Source: Archilochus colubris
Lineage: Eukaryota; Chordata; Aves; Apodiformes; Trochilidae
Assembly (NCBI GenBank): GCA_023079485.1
Contig: CM041101.1
Location: 9,326,501 to 9,390,500, forward strand
Direction: 5' to 3'
DNA: 64,000 nucleotides
Shown: positions 12,076-24,544 of the stretch, one piece after another
Layout: every line of letters begins with the position of its first letter
How positions within the stretch are numbered: the first letter of the stretch is position 1
Program-made: the position numbers and the translations under genes
The notes under the pieces: generated by a model
Database searches by the model: none
Told to the model about the DNA's origin: nothing
The model's input: the letters and a program-made list of their open reading frames with translations, nothing else

Positions 12076-14297
12076 TGTTTAGATATGGAGGAACTTAATC
12101 CCTTCCCAGCCTGGACCATGTTCAGATGGTGACCCAAAACCCCAGTACTGCTTCTTGGCCCCAGGGTCACCTGGATTCTGTGCAGCCATAAACCTACCAG
12201 GGGTGTCCTGGGGATTTCCAGCAGTGCTTTAAAATGTAGAAGGGAGGAGGGGGGCAAAGTGGCTCAGGGATGTGTATAGGAGGAGGTGGAAGAGCTGGGG
12301 CTAAGAGCTGGCAGAGTTGTGATGCAGGTGGGACAGCAAAGGCTGGGGTGAAGCAGGGCTGAGCTGTGCTGGGGGAGGTGGGTGCTGGAAGGGGACAAGG
12401 GCTTAGGACAAGAGCAGCACTGTGTTTGCACAAGAGTTGAGGGCTGGTGGCTTTCCCAGGGCATTAGCACATTTCTGTAATTAATGTAAACTTCCTTACT
12501 CAGCCTGCCAAGTGTCCTGCTTTCCGGCTGACCTCTGGGAGCCTGGGCTTGGTGTCTTGCTCTCTTTGGGATGTCTTTTCTCTCTGAGGCAGTGCCCAGT
12601 GCCTGGAGCTCTATCAGCAGCCTCCCTCCCAGCCACAGACACTGTGAAGAGCCTGAAGGGTGGGTGTGAAAATACAGATACTGATCTGATCTGAATTTTC
12701 CTGCCTGTAGTGGTCTGGGTGATACCAGGAGTTCATGGTCCCTAATTTGCCACCTTTGCATGCACACAGACTTCAGGTTCTGCTCTTGTCTTCAGAACCC
12801 TCCTGAGATGCTTCAGCCACCTTCTGTCCTGGCAGGTGACCCTCCAGGCCCTGAGGAGAGGGAGCCAAGTGCAAGGGGTTAATGGGGGCTGAGGGTGAGA
12901 GATCCCTGGGAAGAGCTCATCAGGGAGAATGGAATTCCTTCGAGGAAATCGATAATCTGGGTTGGTTATGCTGCTCATTTTCAAGGGGATGTCTTCATCA
13001 CTTCATCACTGCTTTCCAACTGGAAATGCTGGTGGTGGTGCAGGCAAGCTTGTCCTTCCTCCTCCCCCTCAGATGACCTTGGGATGTTTGTAAGGTCTCA
13101 CCATGCTTCAGGCCACTCCATGCAGTGCTGCAGGATGGCAATGCCAGAGCACGATCCGAAGTGAACCCAAAGCAGAAACTCCAACTCCAAATGCCCCAAG
13201 AACTCCACAGACTTTTAAAAAACCCAAACAACCCAACAACCCAGCAAACCATCCCTCCCACTGCCTCCTTGGGAGGAATGAAGCAGTGTGATGGTTTCCC
13301 AGTCCCTCTTTGCCATCTTGCCCTGTGCAGCAGGAGGGTTGTGGTGCCCTGTTGGAATGGGATGGAGCTTAGGAGCAGCACGATGGCTGCAATTCCCCTG
13401 CTTGCCTTGGCATGCTCTGGCACATCCATGCAGTGAGTGCCAGCAGTGCTGGGCTCTTGCCACCACAGCAGCTCCATCACTGCCAGAGCCAGGCCATCTT
13501 CCTGCCTTGGCTCCTCGCCAGCGCCAGGAGCTCTGCACCCTGTTCCCAAGCATGTGGTGGCAGGAATCCAACCCCCACGCTAATGAGATGGCTTCAAGGA
13601 AGGGTTAATCATTTGCCAGCCAAGGGCTGCTGGGGTGGATCTGAATTCCTTGCTGTTGTGTACCGGATTGGCCTGCTCTTGCCCTGAGCTGCTGCACAGA
13701 AAAGTTTTGCAACAAAAACCCCAAACCACATGAAAGTAGTCGAGTTTCATATTTCGTTATAAGCCCAAATTCAGGTTTGCCAAGAGTTTCAGTAGTTTTA
13801 TGAACCTTTCCCATGAACCTTCAGCTAAAAAAAGGCTGTAGCTTAACCTGTGATTGATGAAAACCCAGGTGAGACTCCTCTGAGAAGCTTTTGAGGTTTG
13901 TGCAAAGCTAAAATTCAAGAGGAAAGAAGAAGGGAACCCAAACCCACGTCAGAGCTGGTGAGGGTGTTTGCAGGGCACCGTGCACTCACCTGGGACCAAG
14001 CTGGAATTCCTTAGGGACCTGAGACCTGGGATCTGACACCCAGGTGATGCTTTTGGGGATGCTCTGAACCCACCTGGCAGCTTCACCACCAAACCAACCT
14101 CTGGGATTTGGTCAGTGCTGGTGCTCTGAGCATTGCAGCTCCTGGCACCATCTTTGTGGCACCATCTCCTGGCATCTCCCACTGTTGGGGCTGCTTTGCT
14201 TTGGGGTGGTGGTGGGGGAGCCCGAGCTTTGCTCTTTGTGTTACTCGAGAAGTAACTCTGGGCAAGCCAACAGTGTGCAAAAAAACTCCCGAGACCG

Positions 14298-14324
14298 AAA
14301 AAAAAAAAGAAGAAAAAAAAAAAA
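14298..14324. repeat. A-rich tract
   Basis: A run of A interrupted by two G bases. No mobile element head was recognised upstream of it, so it is listed as low-complexity DNA only. Confidence 0.85.
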
Positions 14325-14459
14325 GGTGGGTGCTGTGCAGCAGGATGGGGCTGGGGATGCTTCCGAACCACTCCTGGGTCCACCCCGAGCCCTGCCCCTG
14401 GGTTCTGTGTGTGATGGGGTTTTCGGCAGCGCCGTCTTTCTTTTCCTTTCTCCGGCAAT

Positions 14460-15060
14460 TTCCTGAAATAACGTTAGGGAAATGTGAAAATCTTGAACTT
14501 TTGAACCTCCCCGGAGGACGGCGTGCGGGGGGCTGGCGGCAGGAGGAGAGGGGGCTCCTGCCTTCTGCCTGCCGTTTATTTTGGCTCCAGGGCCCAGAAA
14601 TGGGGAGGAGGGGGCTGGCCAAGCATCCCCCCCAACCCCTCCCGGGCCGGCCGAGGATCAGCTCTGCCCTTTATTAATTAATGGCTTTCTCATCAGTGGG
14701 TCAGGGAGGCGAGGAAGGCAGAGGAAGTTTTCTTTTGCTTGCAGATGCCGGGGAGAGGGGGAGTGCTTGGGCTGGGTGGCGAGGGCAGGGGGTGACAGGC
14801 GGGGGTGATGGATGGGACCTGGGGTTTTTGGGGGCTCTGGATGCCGGTGAGGAAAGGAGAGAGGAAAGGGGGGGGATATAAGGCTGCTCCTGGGAAGTGC
14901 TTTTCCCTCTGATGAACTTCAGAGGAGTATAAATCACTGCCAGGCTGCAGCTGCGGAGCATGTGATGCTGGCAAATTAATGGCCCTTTGGAAAACACCGG
15001 CCACGCCGCTCCCCTCCTCGCCTCTTAAAGGCACAGCCGGGGGCCGAGGCGTGGGAATGG
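14460..15060. promoter_or_regulatory. possible internal promoter or conserved regulatory block
   Basis: This part of intron 1 is richer in CpG than its surroundings: GGAGGACGGCGTGCGGGG near 14512, GGGCCGGCCGAGG near 14644, and CCGGCCACGCCGC near 14997. It also holds TATA-like words (GATATAAGG near 14875, GTATAAATCAC near 14928) and homeodomain-like TTATTAATTAATGG near 14672. Alternative RXRA promoters are known in mammals, so an internal start is conceivable. No first exon with an ATG and a donor in the frame needed by exon 2 was identified. An enhancer is equally possible. Confidence 0.25.
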
Positions 15061-16194
15061 AATGGGGGGGACCTCCTGAGCCTGCCAGCCCCTGGGGAAA
15101 CTGAGGCAGGAAGGGGAGCCAGCACGGAGGCTCCTGCACTGCTCTCCATCGTGGAAAGCTCTCTCCCTGGTGCAGCACTCTCTCTGGTGGGTCCAAAGAG
15201 AACCGAGGTGCTCCTGGGGTTGTTATTTTTTCCAAGGGGCCTTAAGCCCTGGTGGGAGCTCTGAGCGTCTGCTGTGTTCTTCCCCACAGCTTTGGGCTTT
15301 TATGCACGAGCAGTGACCAGAGGAGGATGGAGATACCTGGGGGGAATGCAGGGGGTGCCTAAATCTCAGAAGTAGTGAGCTGTTGAATTCACAGTCAAGG
15401 TGAACATCAGGCCAGGGCACTGAGCACCTGCCTGCTGTGCCAGCTCACCCAGTGCCATAGCAGAGAACCCTGGTGCATCTTTTTCATGGCACATGGCAGA
15501 GCTGGATGCCCAGGCTCAGCAGGCACCAGTGCAAACCTTGCAGGCAAACTGCTGGAGGGCTGGAGGGCAGTCACAGACTCTCTGCCTTACCCAGGACCAC
15601 CACTCGAGTCCCAGGCTGTGCCTGCTCTTCATGGCATCTTGCTCCTCTTCCTCGCTTTGCCCTTAAAAGCACCAAGGGAAGAGGAGGAGAATCCTGCCCT
15701 GCAACTTCTCTCCAGCACTGCTGGTATCCAGGAGGGGGAGGGTGCTGAGCCACCAGCAGAACAGTTAAAAATTACTAAATACTTCCCTAATACAATTAGT
15801 TTTCCATGCAAGCAATTGTCTTAATTGCCAGAGGGACCAGGGCAATGGGGAGGGGAGCCAGCCCGGGCTCTCCCTGTGCTGTTGCTCCAGATGGTGTTCC
15901 ACAGCCCAGCACAGCCCCGGGGCCTTGTGGAGGGTGATGTCCCCAGTAAGGATTTGGTCCAAGCTGAGCAAGAAGTAAATAAAAATGTTTTTCAAACATG
16001 GGAGGGCTGGTGTTGAGCACTGGTGGGAGGCTGGGCAGTACCAGTGGGTGGATTTGTTGGGAGATGAGCTTGGAGGCTGCCTGGACATGCTGGGGTTTTA
16101 AATCACTGTTTATTTTCTAAGTGCTGTTGGAGCAGGGAAAGTTAGGCAGGCAGGGGGAAAGAAAAAACCCGAAACCAACGAACCAGCACTGAGG

Positions 16195-16365
16195 CAGCTC
16201 TGTGATTTACGTGGTAAAGGAGATAAGTGGGGATTTAAAGAGAAGGGAATGTATAATTGAGATGAACGTGTAACATGAGCAGGGGTCCAAGCAGAGGGAT
16301 GGTAATCCGAAGTGTTAGGAGAAGCTGAGGTTTATTAATGAAACGTTTCATCTGTTTGTCAGCTG
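16195..16365. promoter_or_regulatory. candidate conserved non-coding block
   Basis: This block contains GTGATTTACGTGGTAAAGG, GGAGATAAGTGGGG (GATA-like), ATGTATAATTGAG and GTTTATTAATGAAACG (homeodomain/forkhead-like), all in an otherwise GC-rich intron. The call is inferred from composition. Confidence 0.25.
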
Positions 16366-17984
16366 AAGAGGAACAGGCTCTCCCCAGCAGTGGGGGGTGG
16401 AGGAGGTGGATGTGGGGATCGCTCTCAGCGTTCCTGCTGCTGCCAGCGTCCTGCCCGGGGGGATGATGCTCAGGCCCGAAAGCAAAGGCAGGGTTAAAGG
16501 AAAAAAAAAAAAAAGAGTATGTGGGGTTTAGGGTGCTGGGTGCGTTTTTCCTTGCTGTAATCTGCTGTAGAGGTTGGAAGCTGGCAGAGCTCTGCAGCTG
16601 GACTGATAAGTACCCAAGGAAGGGCTTGTTGGAGCCTTCTTCAAAGCCCCTCTTCTCTTCACCCTCATGTTTGTTACATCTTCCTGGCTGCTCTCCCTCA
16701 GACCAGTACTTGGTTACCCTGAAGTTTCCCTCCCCATGCTCCTTATTTTTCCTTCCCCATGCTCCTCATCTAACGCCTGGGATGCTGCTGCTCCCCCTGT
16801 GCCCCCAACCACAGAGCCATGGTGTTCCCTTGGACAAACCCTGCTGCTGCAGACTGGAGGCTGCCATCTGCTGCAGACACATCTCAGGAGGCTTTGGAAG
16901 AGGTGTTGGTAGCTGTGTGGAGAGCATGGAGCACACAGCACCCTGTGGTGGTCCTGCTGGTTTTTCAGTAGCCACATGGCTGGTGAGCTCTTGCTGGGTG
17001 GTGTGGTGGGGCTGCCCTGGGTAATGGGTGAGCTGTAGCATGGCTCCCCAGGCACCTACTCTTTGGGTGACACCATGGGAGATGCACACCAGTTGCCCTG
17101 ATTCATCCTCACTATTGGTCCTGCCCCAGAGTTGCCATGAGGACATCTTCATCCCTTGGGGTTCCTCAGGCATGAGGAGAGTGTCCAAGGGGTTAACCTG
17201 GAGCCATATGCAGCTCCAGCAGGGAAAGGCTCTGGCTTTGGGACATGAAATGAACATTTTTTAAAGGGTCCTTCCCCTTCCCAGGCCCTGGCAGTTATCT
17301 CTGGGTTGACAAAATGCCTGGAACATGGAGCCCTGCTGGACATTGACCCGGCTGTGCTGAGCTCAATTAGCTGAGGCTATCTGATTGGACTTGGTGCAGC
17401 CTAATTAGCTTTGGACTCAAACCAGAAACTCAAACCCAAAGACAGCTTGCAGGCAGAACATCCCTTGCTGCAGCCTGCCTGGGGGGAAAGGCTTCCCCAA
17501 GCCATTTCTCCACCCTGGGAAGGAGAAGCAATGCCCCAACCTTGCCTGTCCATCCCTCTGGCCACATGGCTGGTGTCAGGGGGACTCAAACCTTCCCTCC
17601 TGGCCAGCCCCAGTTCCTGAACCCACAGGGATGTCCCGTAAGACCAGAGGCAGCTTCTTTCTCTTGGAAAATGGTGCATGCTGCCTTCTTCCCAGAGGGA
17701 ATTGGCTTTTACTGAGGGTGACCTGGCTCTGTCAGCTGCCTTCCCTATCTTGTCAGACGCCTTCCTGCAGCACGTAGGCACCCAGTTCCCAGGCTCCTTC
17801 TCCTGGACCTCCAGCTGGGATGCACAAAGTGGGTGGTTTGTCCCTGAAGCAACTGGTTTGCTCTGGAGCATGCTCCAGGCCTCAGTGAAGATGTGGAGAA
17901 GGAGCTGACAAGGGAAGAGCTGGCTGTTTGGGGACCTCAGGATGCTTTGCCTGTCTGGGTTGCCAGCTCTGGAAGCATTAAAAT

Positions 17985-18035
17985 ACAAAAGTGTTGGTGG
18001 GAAGGGACCTGCAGGGGTCTGTTGACCAACCAACC
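17985..18035 (-). mobile_element. possible CR1 tail remnant
   Basis: The stretch GTTGGTGGGAAGGGACCTGC followed by AGGGGTCTGTTGACCAACC resembles the reverse complement of a CR1 3' end. It is short and diverged and may be a chance resemblance. Confidence 0.3.
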
Positions 18036-18371
18036 ACCAAGCAGAGGCTGGGGGTGGGTGTTTCTCCAAAGGGGCCTGGGAAATGATGCTCCCATGGGCT
18101 GGCATGGTTCATCCCAGCTGAATGCCCCGTCCCATGAGATGTCTTCTGACCAAATGACATCTGATGCCCAAGCCAAGCCTGCACAGGAGCTGGGAGATGG
18201 GAAGGACCTTGCAATCTGTGGTCCCTCATCTCCTAAGGAGAACCACCAGAACTGTTTTTCTGGAACCCCAGTGAGCACTGGTGCCTTGTGCTGGTCAGGG
18301 GGTGAGCAGTGGCAGAGCAGCTCCAGGGGGTTGGGCTCCATGCTGTGGGCTGGCAGTGAGCACCAGTGCCA

Positions 18372-18475
18372 GCCATGTTGGGTCAATTAAAGCCCATTAT
18401 GCCAAGTGAATGACTGTAATTATCTCAAATCTGGATTAACGTGCGTGCAGCACCCTAATGTAATCCGTCTGGCCA
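18372..18475. promoter_or_regulatory. candidate conserved non-coding block
   Basis: The segment holds GGGTCAATTAAAGCCC, GACTGTAATTATCTC, GGATTAACGTGCG and CCCTAATGTAATCCG. These homeodomain-like cores are crowded into about 100 bp between GC-rich flanks. Regulatory function is an inference. Confidence 0.3.
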
Positions 18476-19446
18476 GTGGTTTGTGGGTCCTTGTTCCTGG
18501 AAGCCAGGAGCAGAAAGTCCTCCCCTTATCTCCTCCTGCTCTGCCCTCCCAGACCCCGAGGATGAGGTTGTCCTCTGGGATGGATCCTGCACATGTGGTG
18601 TGGGACCTTTTTAAAGCCACCTTTGGTCTCTCTCAATGCTGACCACAGGAGGAGCAGAAGAACTGGGAATTGTGGAGGTGCTGTCACTCCTGCCAGCACC
18701 CCCAGTCCATCCCATAATTAGCAAAACCAGGGTTGATGGAGCACTTCTTGGGGCTTTAGGACTTGTCAGTGAAGGGGGAAACTTCCCTTTTAGCCCACAG
18801 TACTCAAAGCTGGTGGCAGGGAGAGCCAAGGGCTACTTCTACTCCTGGTCTTTTGGGTCTGGCTCATCCCAGATCTCCTGGAGGGAGAAGGTGGGGAGCT
18901 GCAGGGTCCTCTCCCCAGTTGTGGGCAGAGCAGGGCAGAAGGGAAGCAGTGGGGACATTTCCTCTGAGATGGCCTAGGCTGTGTCCCAGGGACAGATGCT
19001 TGGAGCTTCCCCTCCCCAGCCTGGGTCTCCAGCCCCGTTTTGGAGTTGGGAGCTCCTGTTAACCAGAGCTCTTGGCTCCACTTGATTGCACTCTTCCAGC
19101 TGCTTCTTGCCCTGCCTGCTTTTGAGGGGGAGCATTTTAGGGCTGGAGGCAGCAGCTTCCCCTAGGGAGATGGAATGAACCTGCTCAGCTCCAGGTTTCA
19201 GACCCATCTCCTCTCCACGTCCATCCTCCCTACCTGGAGTTTGCCATGAGGATGGGATGGGATATGGGGGCAGTGGGTGGGATGATCCAGGTTCTTTGGC
19301 ACATGCCTCATTACTGTGAGGTGCTGGGGGGGCTTCGGTGTGAGACCAAACTTCTTTTTGTGCCAGAACAAGCCTCACACTTGCAAGCTTCCCTTGCCTC
19401 TCGCTGGATCCTGCTCGGTTTTTCATAGCTCAGAGCATAGCACCCC

Positions 19447-19535
19447 CTCAAGGGCAATTAGATCACTTCCAATTTGCCCATAAGCCCATAAAACTGCAAT
19501 TGAATGTAATTAAAAGGCCATAATGAGCTCCAGCA
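19447..19535. promoter_or_regulatory. candidate conserved non-coding block
   Basis: Words such as GGGCAATTAGATC, GCCCATAAAACTGC, CAATTGAATGTAATTAAAAG and GGCCATAATGAGC occur back to back. The AT-rich island sits in GC-rich intron. The call is based on motif density only. Confidence 0.28.
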
Positions 19536-20121
19536 ACCTGCGGGACCACTGTGCTTTTGCTCTCAGGCAGGCAGGCTGCAGAGGTCAAGCTTTGCTGAGG
19601 AGGATGAGGAGCTCCCAGCAGAGCTCCGTGGCTCCCTGGGTGGGATGGGCAGACGTGGGGAAGCCCCCAGGAAAGGGGTGATGCCCACCAGGGAGGGCTG
19701 AAAGGACCCTTTCTGCCATGTTTGCAGAGCATCTTCCTCTCTGTTGGCATCTTGTGCTGTCGTTTTGGTTTCACTGATGTTCTTGGAGGCTGGAAAGGTG
19801 CCTGCAGGTACTCATCCCCTCTTGACACATCCATCTGTGCTCTTGGCAGTGTTTGGGGACAGTTAGTGTCAGGGTAGTGGCAGTGATGGAGATTCAGAGG
19901 TTTGGATCCCCAAATCTCCCTTTTAAGGCCACCCCAGAAGATGGAGAGATCCAACCCCAAGCAGGCTTTGCCTGGAGGCTCCTAATGCTGTGGTGTTTGG
20001 GGCAGAGAGCTGGGCTGGGGTCATCTGTCCCTATCCCTTCCCCAAAACCCCAAAGCCTGGAGGGCACAGCTTGGGGATTTTTCTGCTCAGAGGAGCCCCA
20101 GTATTGGGTCCTAGAGCAGCT

Positions 20122-20137
20122 CCCCCCCCCCCCCCCC
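20122..20137. repeat. poly-C tract followed by AG
   Basis: Sixteen consecutive C bases directly followed by AGG. It resembles an extreme splice acceptor tract, but no exon with a fitting donor and frame was recognised after it. Confidence 0.9.
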
Positions 20138-22956
20138 AGGCTGCTGGCAGGAGACTGGAGCACATTGTGCCAGCAAGGACAGGGCCGGCCCTCCAGGGGT
20201 GAAATAGGAGCCTGTAATTTCTCAGGACTGTTGTGACATCTTTGCACAAGCGTGTGATTGAGTCACATTTGCTTTATCAGCAGAATCCTTGTTTGCCTGG
20301 GTGCACCCTGCCCCCTCCACCCACTGCTGCCAGGCTTGAAGGGGGGGTGGGAGGTGGACAAATCTCTTCCCCTAAGCTGGGGGGAACATTCCCCTTCCCC
20401 TTCTTTTCTCCAAGGGGCTCCTCACACTTTTTTTCCATGTGTCACGTTCACCCTTCCTGCTGCTTTTTGCCATCTCCAGCTGCCAGCCTGGCTCCTGCCA
20501 AGGGGAGCTGGGAGATTTCCCTGTGTAACTGGGAGATGCAATCTCCATAAAAAACAACCCAAACCCCATAGGAACCCCTGTTCCACGGATGGGGGGAGAT
20601 GGTTGGTGGTGGGGTCTGCATGGGGGCAGGAAGCCTGGAGGGCTGGAGCTCCACTGGCCAGAGGAAGAGGCGTTTGCAAACGTTTCCTCCTGTGACACAG
20701 CAGCTTCTGGAAAATTCCTCTTTTGAGTCCTTGCCCCTTGGAGACGGGAATAGCCTCTCCAGGCTTCCGGCTCTGGGCTGTGCTTTAACCAGGTTTCTGA
20801 GAGGGTGGGATGGGGTTTTAAGGCAAAAAAACCCCAACAACAACAACAAGACAACCAGAAAACTAAAATGAGCCCCTGTGCTGGAGCTGAGCATGTTTTG
20901 CCAGCCCTAGGGTGGGTCTGTGCCTTCCCTGCTCCCCCCCCCACCATGCTGGCAGCAGCATCCCAAGTTTTGGGGTGCAGGACTGCAGCAGGGGGTCACC
21001 AGACCTCTAGGCATCAAGCCTAGCAGGCAGTGGGGTTATGGGGTCACAAAGAGTACCCCATGGTGCTTTACATCAAAAAATAGAAGCACTGGTGAGCCTG
21101 TGGTCACCCATGCAGGATGCCTCGGAAGTGGGCAAGCCAGGGCAGAGACCCCCAGATGCCACCAGCTCGAGCCCCCAGTGGCAACCATGTGCTCATCCTT
21201 CCACTTGGTGCTGGGGTGGTCTAATGGTGTCTGCAAAGCTGTATCCAGAGGAGAAAATAAAACAGGATGGAGAGGGGGAGAGCAGATGTTGGAGCTGTAG
21301 GGCTAGAGGTGCCCCAGGGATGTAGGGGTGCTGCCTGCTCTGAGGTTTGGGGTGGGTACCACTTGGGAGAGCCTGGCAGTATGATGCTTCTGCACTTCTC
21401 TCCTTCATCTTCTGGGATGAACCTGAGCAGTGGAGCTGGTGAGGACTGGGGCTGGGGGAAGGAGAGGTTGGCGTGCAGAGAGTGGTGGAAAAGCTGCTTG
21501 TGGGCTCTGTAATCTCACGGCACGGCCCATCCACCCGGAAGGGTGAAATCTTGTTAGGAACCAGCAGCTAATGCCTGCAAGGGGCTGGGCTGGCAGCATG
21601 CAGAGAGGGGGATGCTGCTGGGTTTCCTCCAGCCAAGGAGGCCCCCTGGGAGGGGACCCCAATGTTGAACTCTGAGCCCTAAAACCCCCCGGTGCTGGGT
21701 GCTCCGTTTGGTGGCTCTGCCCAGAGGTTTTGCTGTTGGGTGTTTTTTTTTTTTTTGGCTGGCTCGGGCAGGAGTAGGGAGCTGAGGGTCAGAAACTGTG
21801 TGGCTTTGAGGTTTTAGTGTGGTCAAAGTGAAAGCAGGCAGGAGGAGGAACCCACCTGTAGCAGAGAGCAGCAGAAACTGAGTTTCTCACCTTCCCCGAG
21901 CAGCAGAAACCACTGGTGGCACCCGGGACTTCTTGGGGGAAAGTGTTGAGTGTGGCTGAAGGAACTCCCAAACCTCAGAGCAGGTCCCCAAAGAGATGTG
22001 GCACATGGTGAATTTTAAATGTCCTTAAAAACACCCCCATTACTGTGTGCTGTCCCCCGTGCAGACTTTGGGGGGGGGGGAGTCTGACAGCGATGTTCTT
22101 GGGTTTGTCTTTATACTCAAGTCCCAAAATGTAGAAAGAACAAACAATCCCAGTTACTGTCTTGGTAAAATCCCAGCTCCACGTGCATGGTTGCACTCTG
22201 GTCGGGTGTTCCTACACCCTTTTGTATGGCTGTATAGGGATGGATCTTCTGCTGGCTTGGAGTGTTCATTCCCAGGGATGCCTCTGCCACCTGCCTGCTG
22301 CCCTCCTGGTTTTCGGGGATACACTCTTGATTCACATCAGGGACAAAAGTGAGGACCTGACCTCTTGTGGTCACAATATTCCCATGGTGATTTGCACATG
22401 AAAACTCCACTCAGCCCCTTCTGCCCTGCCTGGATTTGCTGCCTTCCTCTTGCTCTCAGCATCCCCCTCCGTAGGGATCCCCCCTCTTTGCCACCAATGC
22501 CTTGGATTGCTGTGCTGGGGAAGGTGGAGGTGGAAACCTCCATCTTTTGAGATTCCTGGGGTGGAAAGCACCCATGGAGATCTCTGCTACTTTTGAGGGA
22601 TGCATACAGACCATGATTCTCATGCCCAAATTTATTCTGGGAAGCTCAGCACCCCCAGAGGCACCAAAAAGAACCCCCAGTCCTTGGTGCTCTGTGTTTA
22701 TACGTGGATTCACACGTGTTTGGGTGTCAATCTGATCAACATAAAGAGCCCTTGAGAGCAGAGGAGGAGGAAGAGATTTCCAAAAGCCTGATCTCAGCTT
22801 GCTGGTCCCTGTCCCCTCCAAACGTGGCCCTGCAAACCCTGCCCGTGGAGGGCTGACCTCAAGGAAGGGAGTGGCAACCTGAATTTAGAATTTCCTGCTC
22901 TTTAATACCCAAAATTGATCTGCTTGCTGATTAAGGAGGAAGAGGGGCTGAGAGTT

Positions 22957-23011
22957 AAAAAAAAAAAAAAAAGAAAGAAATTAAAGAAAAAAAAAAAGGG
23001 AAAAAAAAGAA
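22957..23011. repeat. A-rich purine tract
   Basis: A 55-bp stretch of A runs broken by G and an occasional T. It is low-complexity DNA and explains the Lys-rich open frame on the + strand. Confidence 0.9.
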
Positions 23012-23908
23012 AGCGGAAGCAGGGAGGGGTGTGGGCAGCTTTCCAAACCTCAGCTGACGTTGGGGCTGGGTTCATGGGGTGCTCCCACCGTGGGGTCCTT
23101 GCACTCTGACAGCTCCCCAGAGCCCTGGGGTGCTTGCAGACCCCTCTGGTCCCACTGGCATGGGCTGTTTGGTTGTACCCTGGGGTCTGCAACCCTCCTG
23201 GGCTGCAGAGGAGCCTGGCTCCAGGAGTCTGTTTGTGCCTTGAGATGCAATTTTTTTTTTTTTTAACTTCCTCTCTCTCAGAAGCTGACACCAAGCTGCT
23301 GAGTAAACTCCCTGAATATGTGAGAAAAGGTTTTCCATCAGAGCTAGGTCACTGTAGTTTTACTGGCAAAGCCTCTTAAGCATAAATGAAGATTATAGTG
23401 GGGAAAGCTTATGCTGGTACAGTTTATTCTGGTACAAATGAGCTATACTAGGGAATCTGCATCGTCGCTATTGTTCCTGTTCTGGGACATTTTGTGGTCA
23501 CAAAATGATAAAATCACAGCACCCCTTGCTATTGGCCTGTCAGCAAAAGCTGTTGAGAGGGAAGTCCTGTGTGATGGGTGATAAAATGCAACAGGAAAGT
23601 AGTGGAAGGGCTGGTGGTGTGGCTGGATGCTTCCAGCAACCACAACTCCTGGGGGATAACCTGCCTGGCCCAGCCACATCCCCACATGGATGTTGCTGGT
23701 CCAAACTGGAGGTTTCTGCTGTGGCAGGGGGTGGAAAATAGCAGTGAAGCTGCCCAAGGACGTTGGGTTCTTGTCTGAGGGACGCAGCTGGCTGAGAATG
23801 GGGACAAATGTTTTACAGAAAAATCTTTTCTTCCCTTCCTAAAAGTTAATGATGGTAAAAAAATGCTGTGTGTGTCACAGAGAAAAATAAAATAAATCTG
23901 GGGGAGGT

Positions 23909-24095
23909 TGATTTAGCAGTTGAGATGCTTGGGTCTTGCAATACCCGGGATCTACTCCCAACTTTGGCTCTGATTTCCTGCATGACCTTGGTGAAGGTCA
24001 CTCGAGCCTGTGCCCTACTTGTGCTGTCCGTGTCTGGTTGCGGGGTTTCTGCTGTGCCTCAGTTTCCCCACCAGTGGAGCAAGGCTGATGGCATC
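23909..24095 (+). mobile_element. probable MIR SINE relic
   Basis: The 5' part (TTAGCAGTTGAGATGCTTGG) resembles the tRNA-like head of MIR. The core TTCCTGCATGACCTTGGTGA and the later TGTGCCTCAGTTTCCCC match the two most conserved MIR segments, in the right order and orientation. Spacing between them is longer than in the usual MIR, so an insertion or heavy divergence is implied. MIR elements are ancient in amniotes and survive in birds only as decayed copies. Confidence 0.55.
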
Positions 24096-24544
24096 CAACA
24101 GGGATCTTGCCAAGGCAGCTATCTGCTGAGGGAGAAAGGGCAGTGATGAGCAGCATGCCAGAAAACCAACCTGGGCTCCTTATCTTGAGGCCAAATCCCA
24201 ACCCAGGGGCTCCAGTGCCAGGGTTTCAGCTGCAGTTTGTTCCTGGGTGGCTGAGGAGAGCAGGGAGCACACACAGAGCTCTGGACAGGCACAGAGGTGG
24301 ATTACGTGGTCCTGCCCTAAAGGTCTGATTCTTTGGGAAAAAAATTCCCATCCAGATTTGGTGGCTGGTGGTGGGTTTGGAGTTCAGAGAAAGAAAAAAG
24401 AGCTTCACTGCAAAGTCTTCAGCTACTGAAGAGCTTCCGCCCTCCCGACTGCCATGGGGCATCTTATAAGATATATAGAGGCTGTTGTGTTTAAACAAAG
24501 GACACACAGAGAAAATAGCTGCAACTGATGGGTGCGGCAAGAGG

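Noticed and set aside
15088..15112. GGGGAAACTGAGGCAGG as an inverted MIR
   Set aside because: Only about 17 bp match, with no further MIR sequence on either side.
17401..18105. Minus-strand frame of 234 codons in intron 1
   Set aside because: No recognisable family and low-complexity composition; a chance frame in stop-poor sequence.
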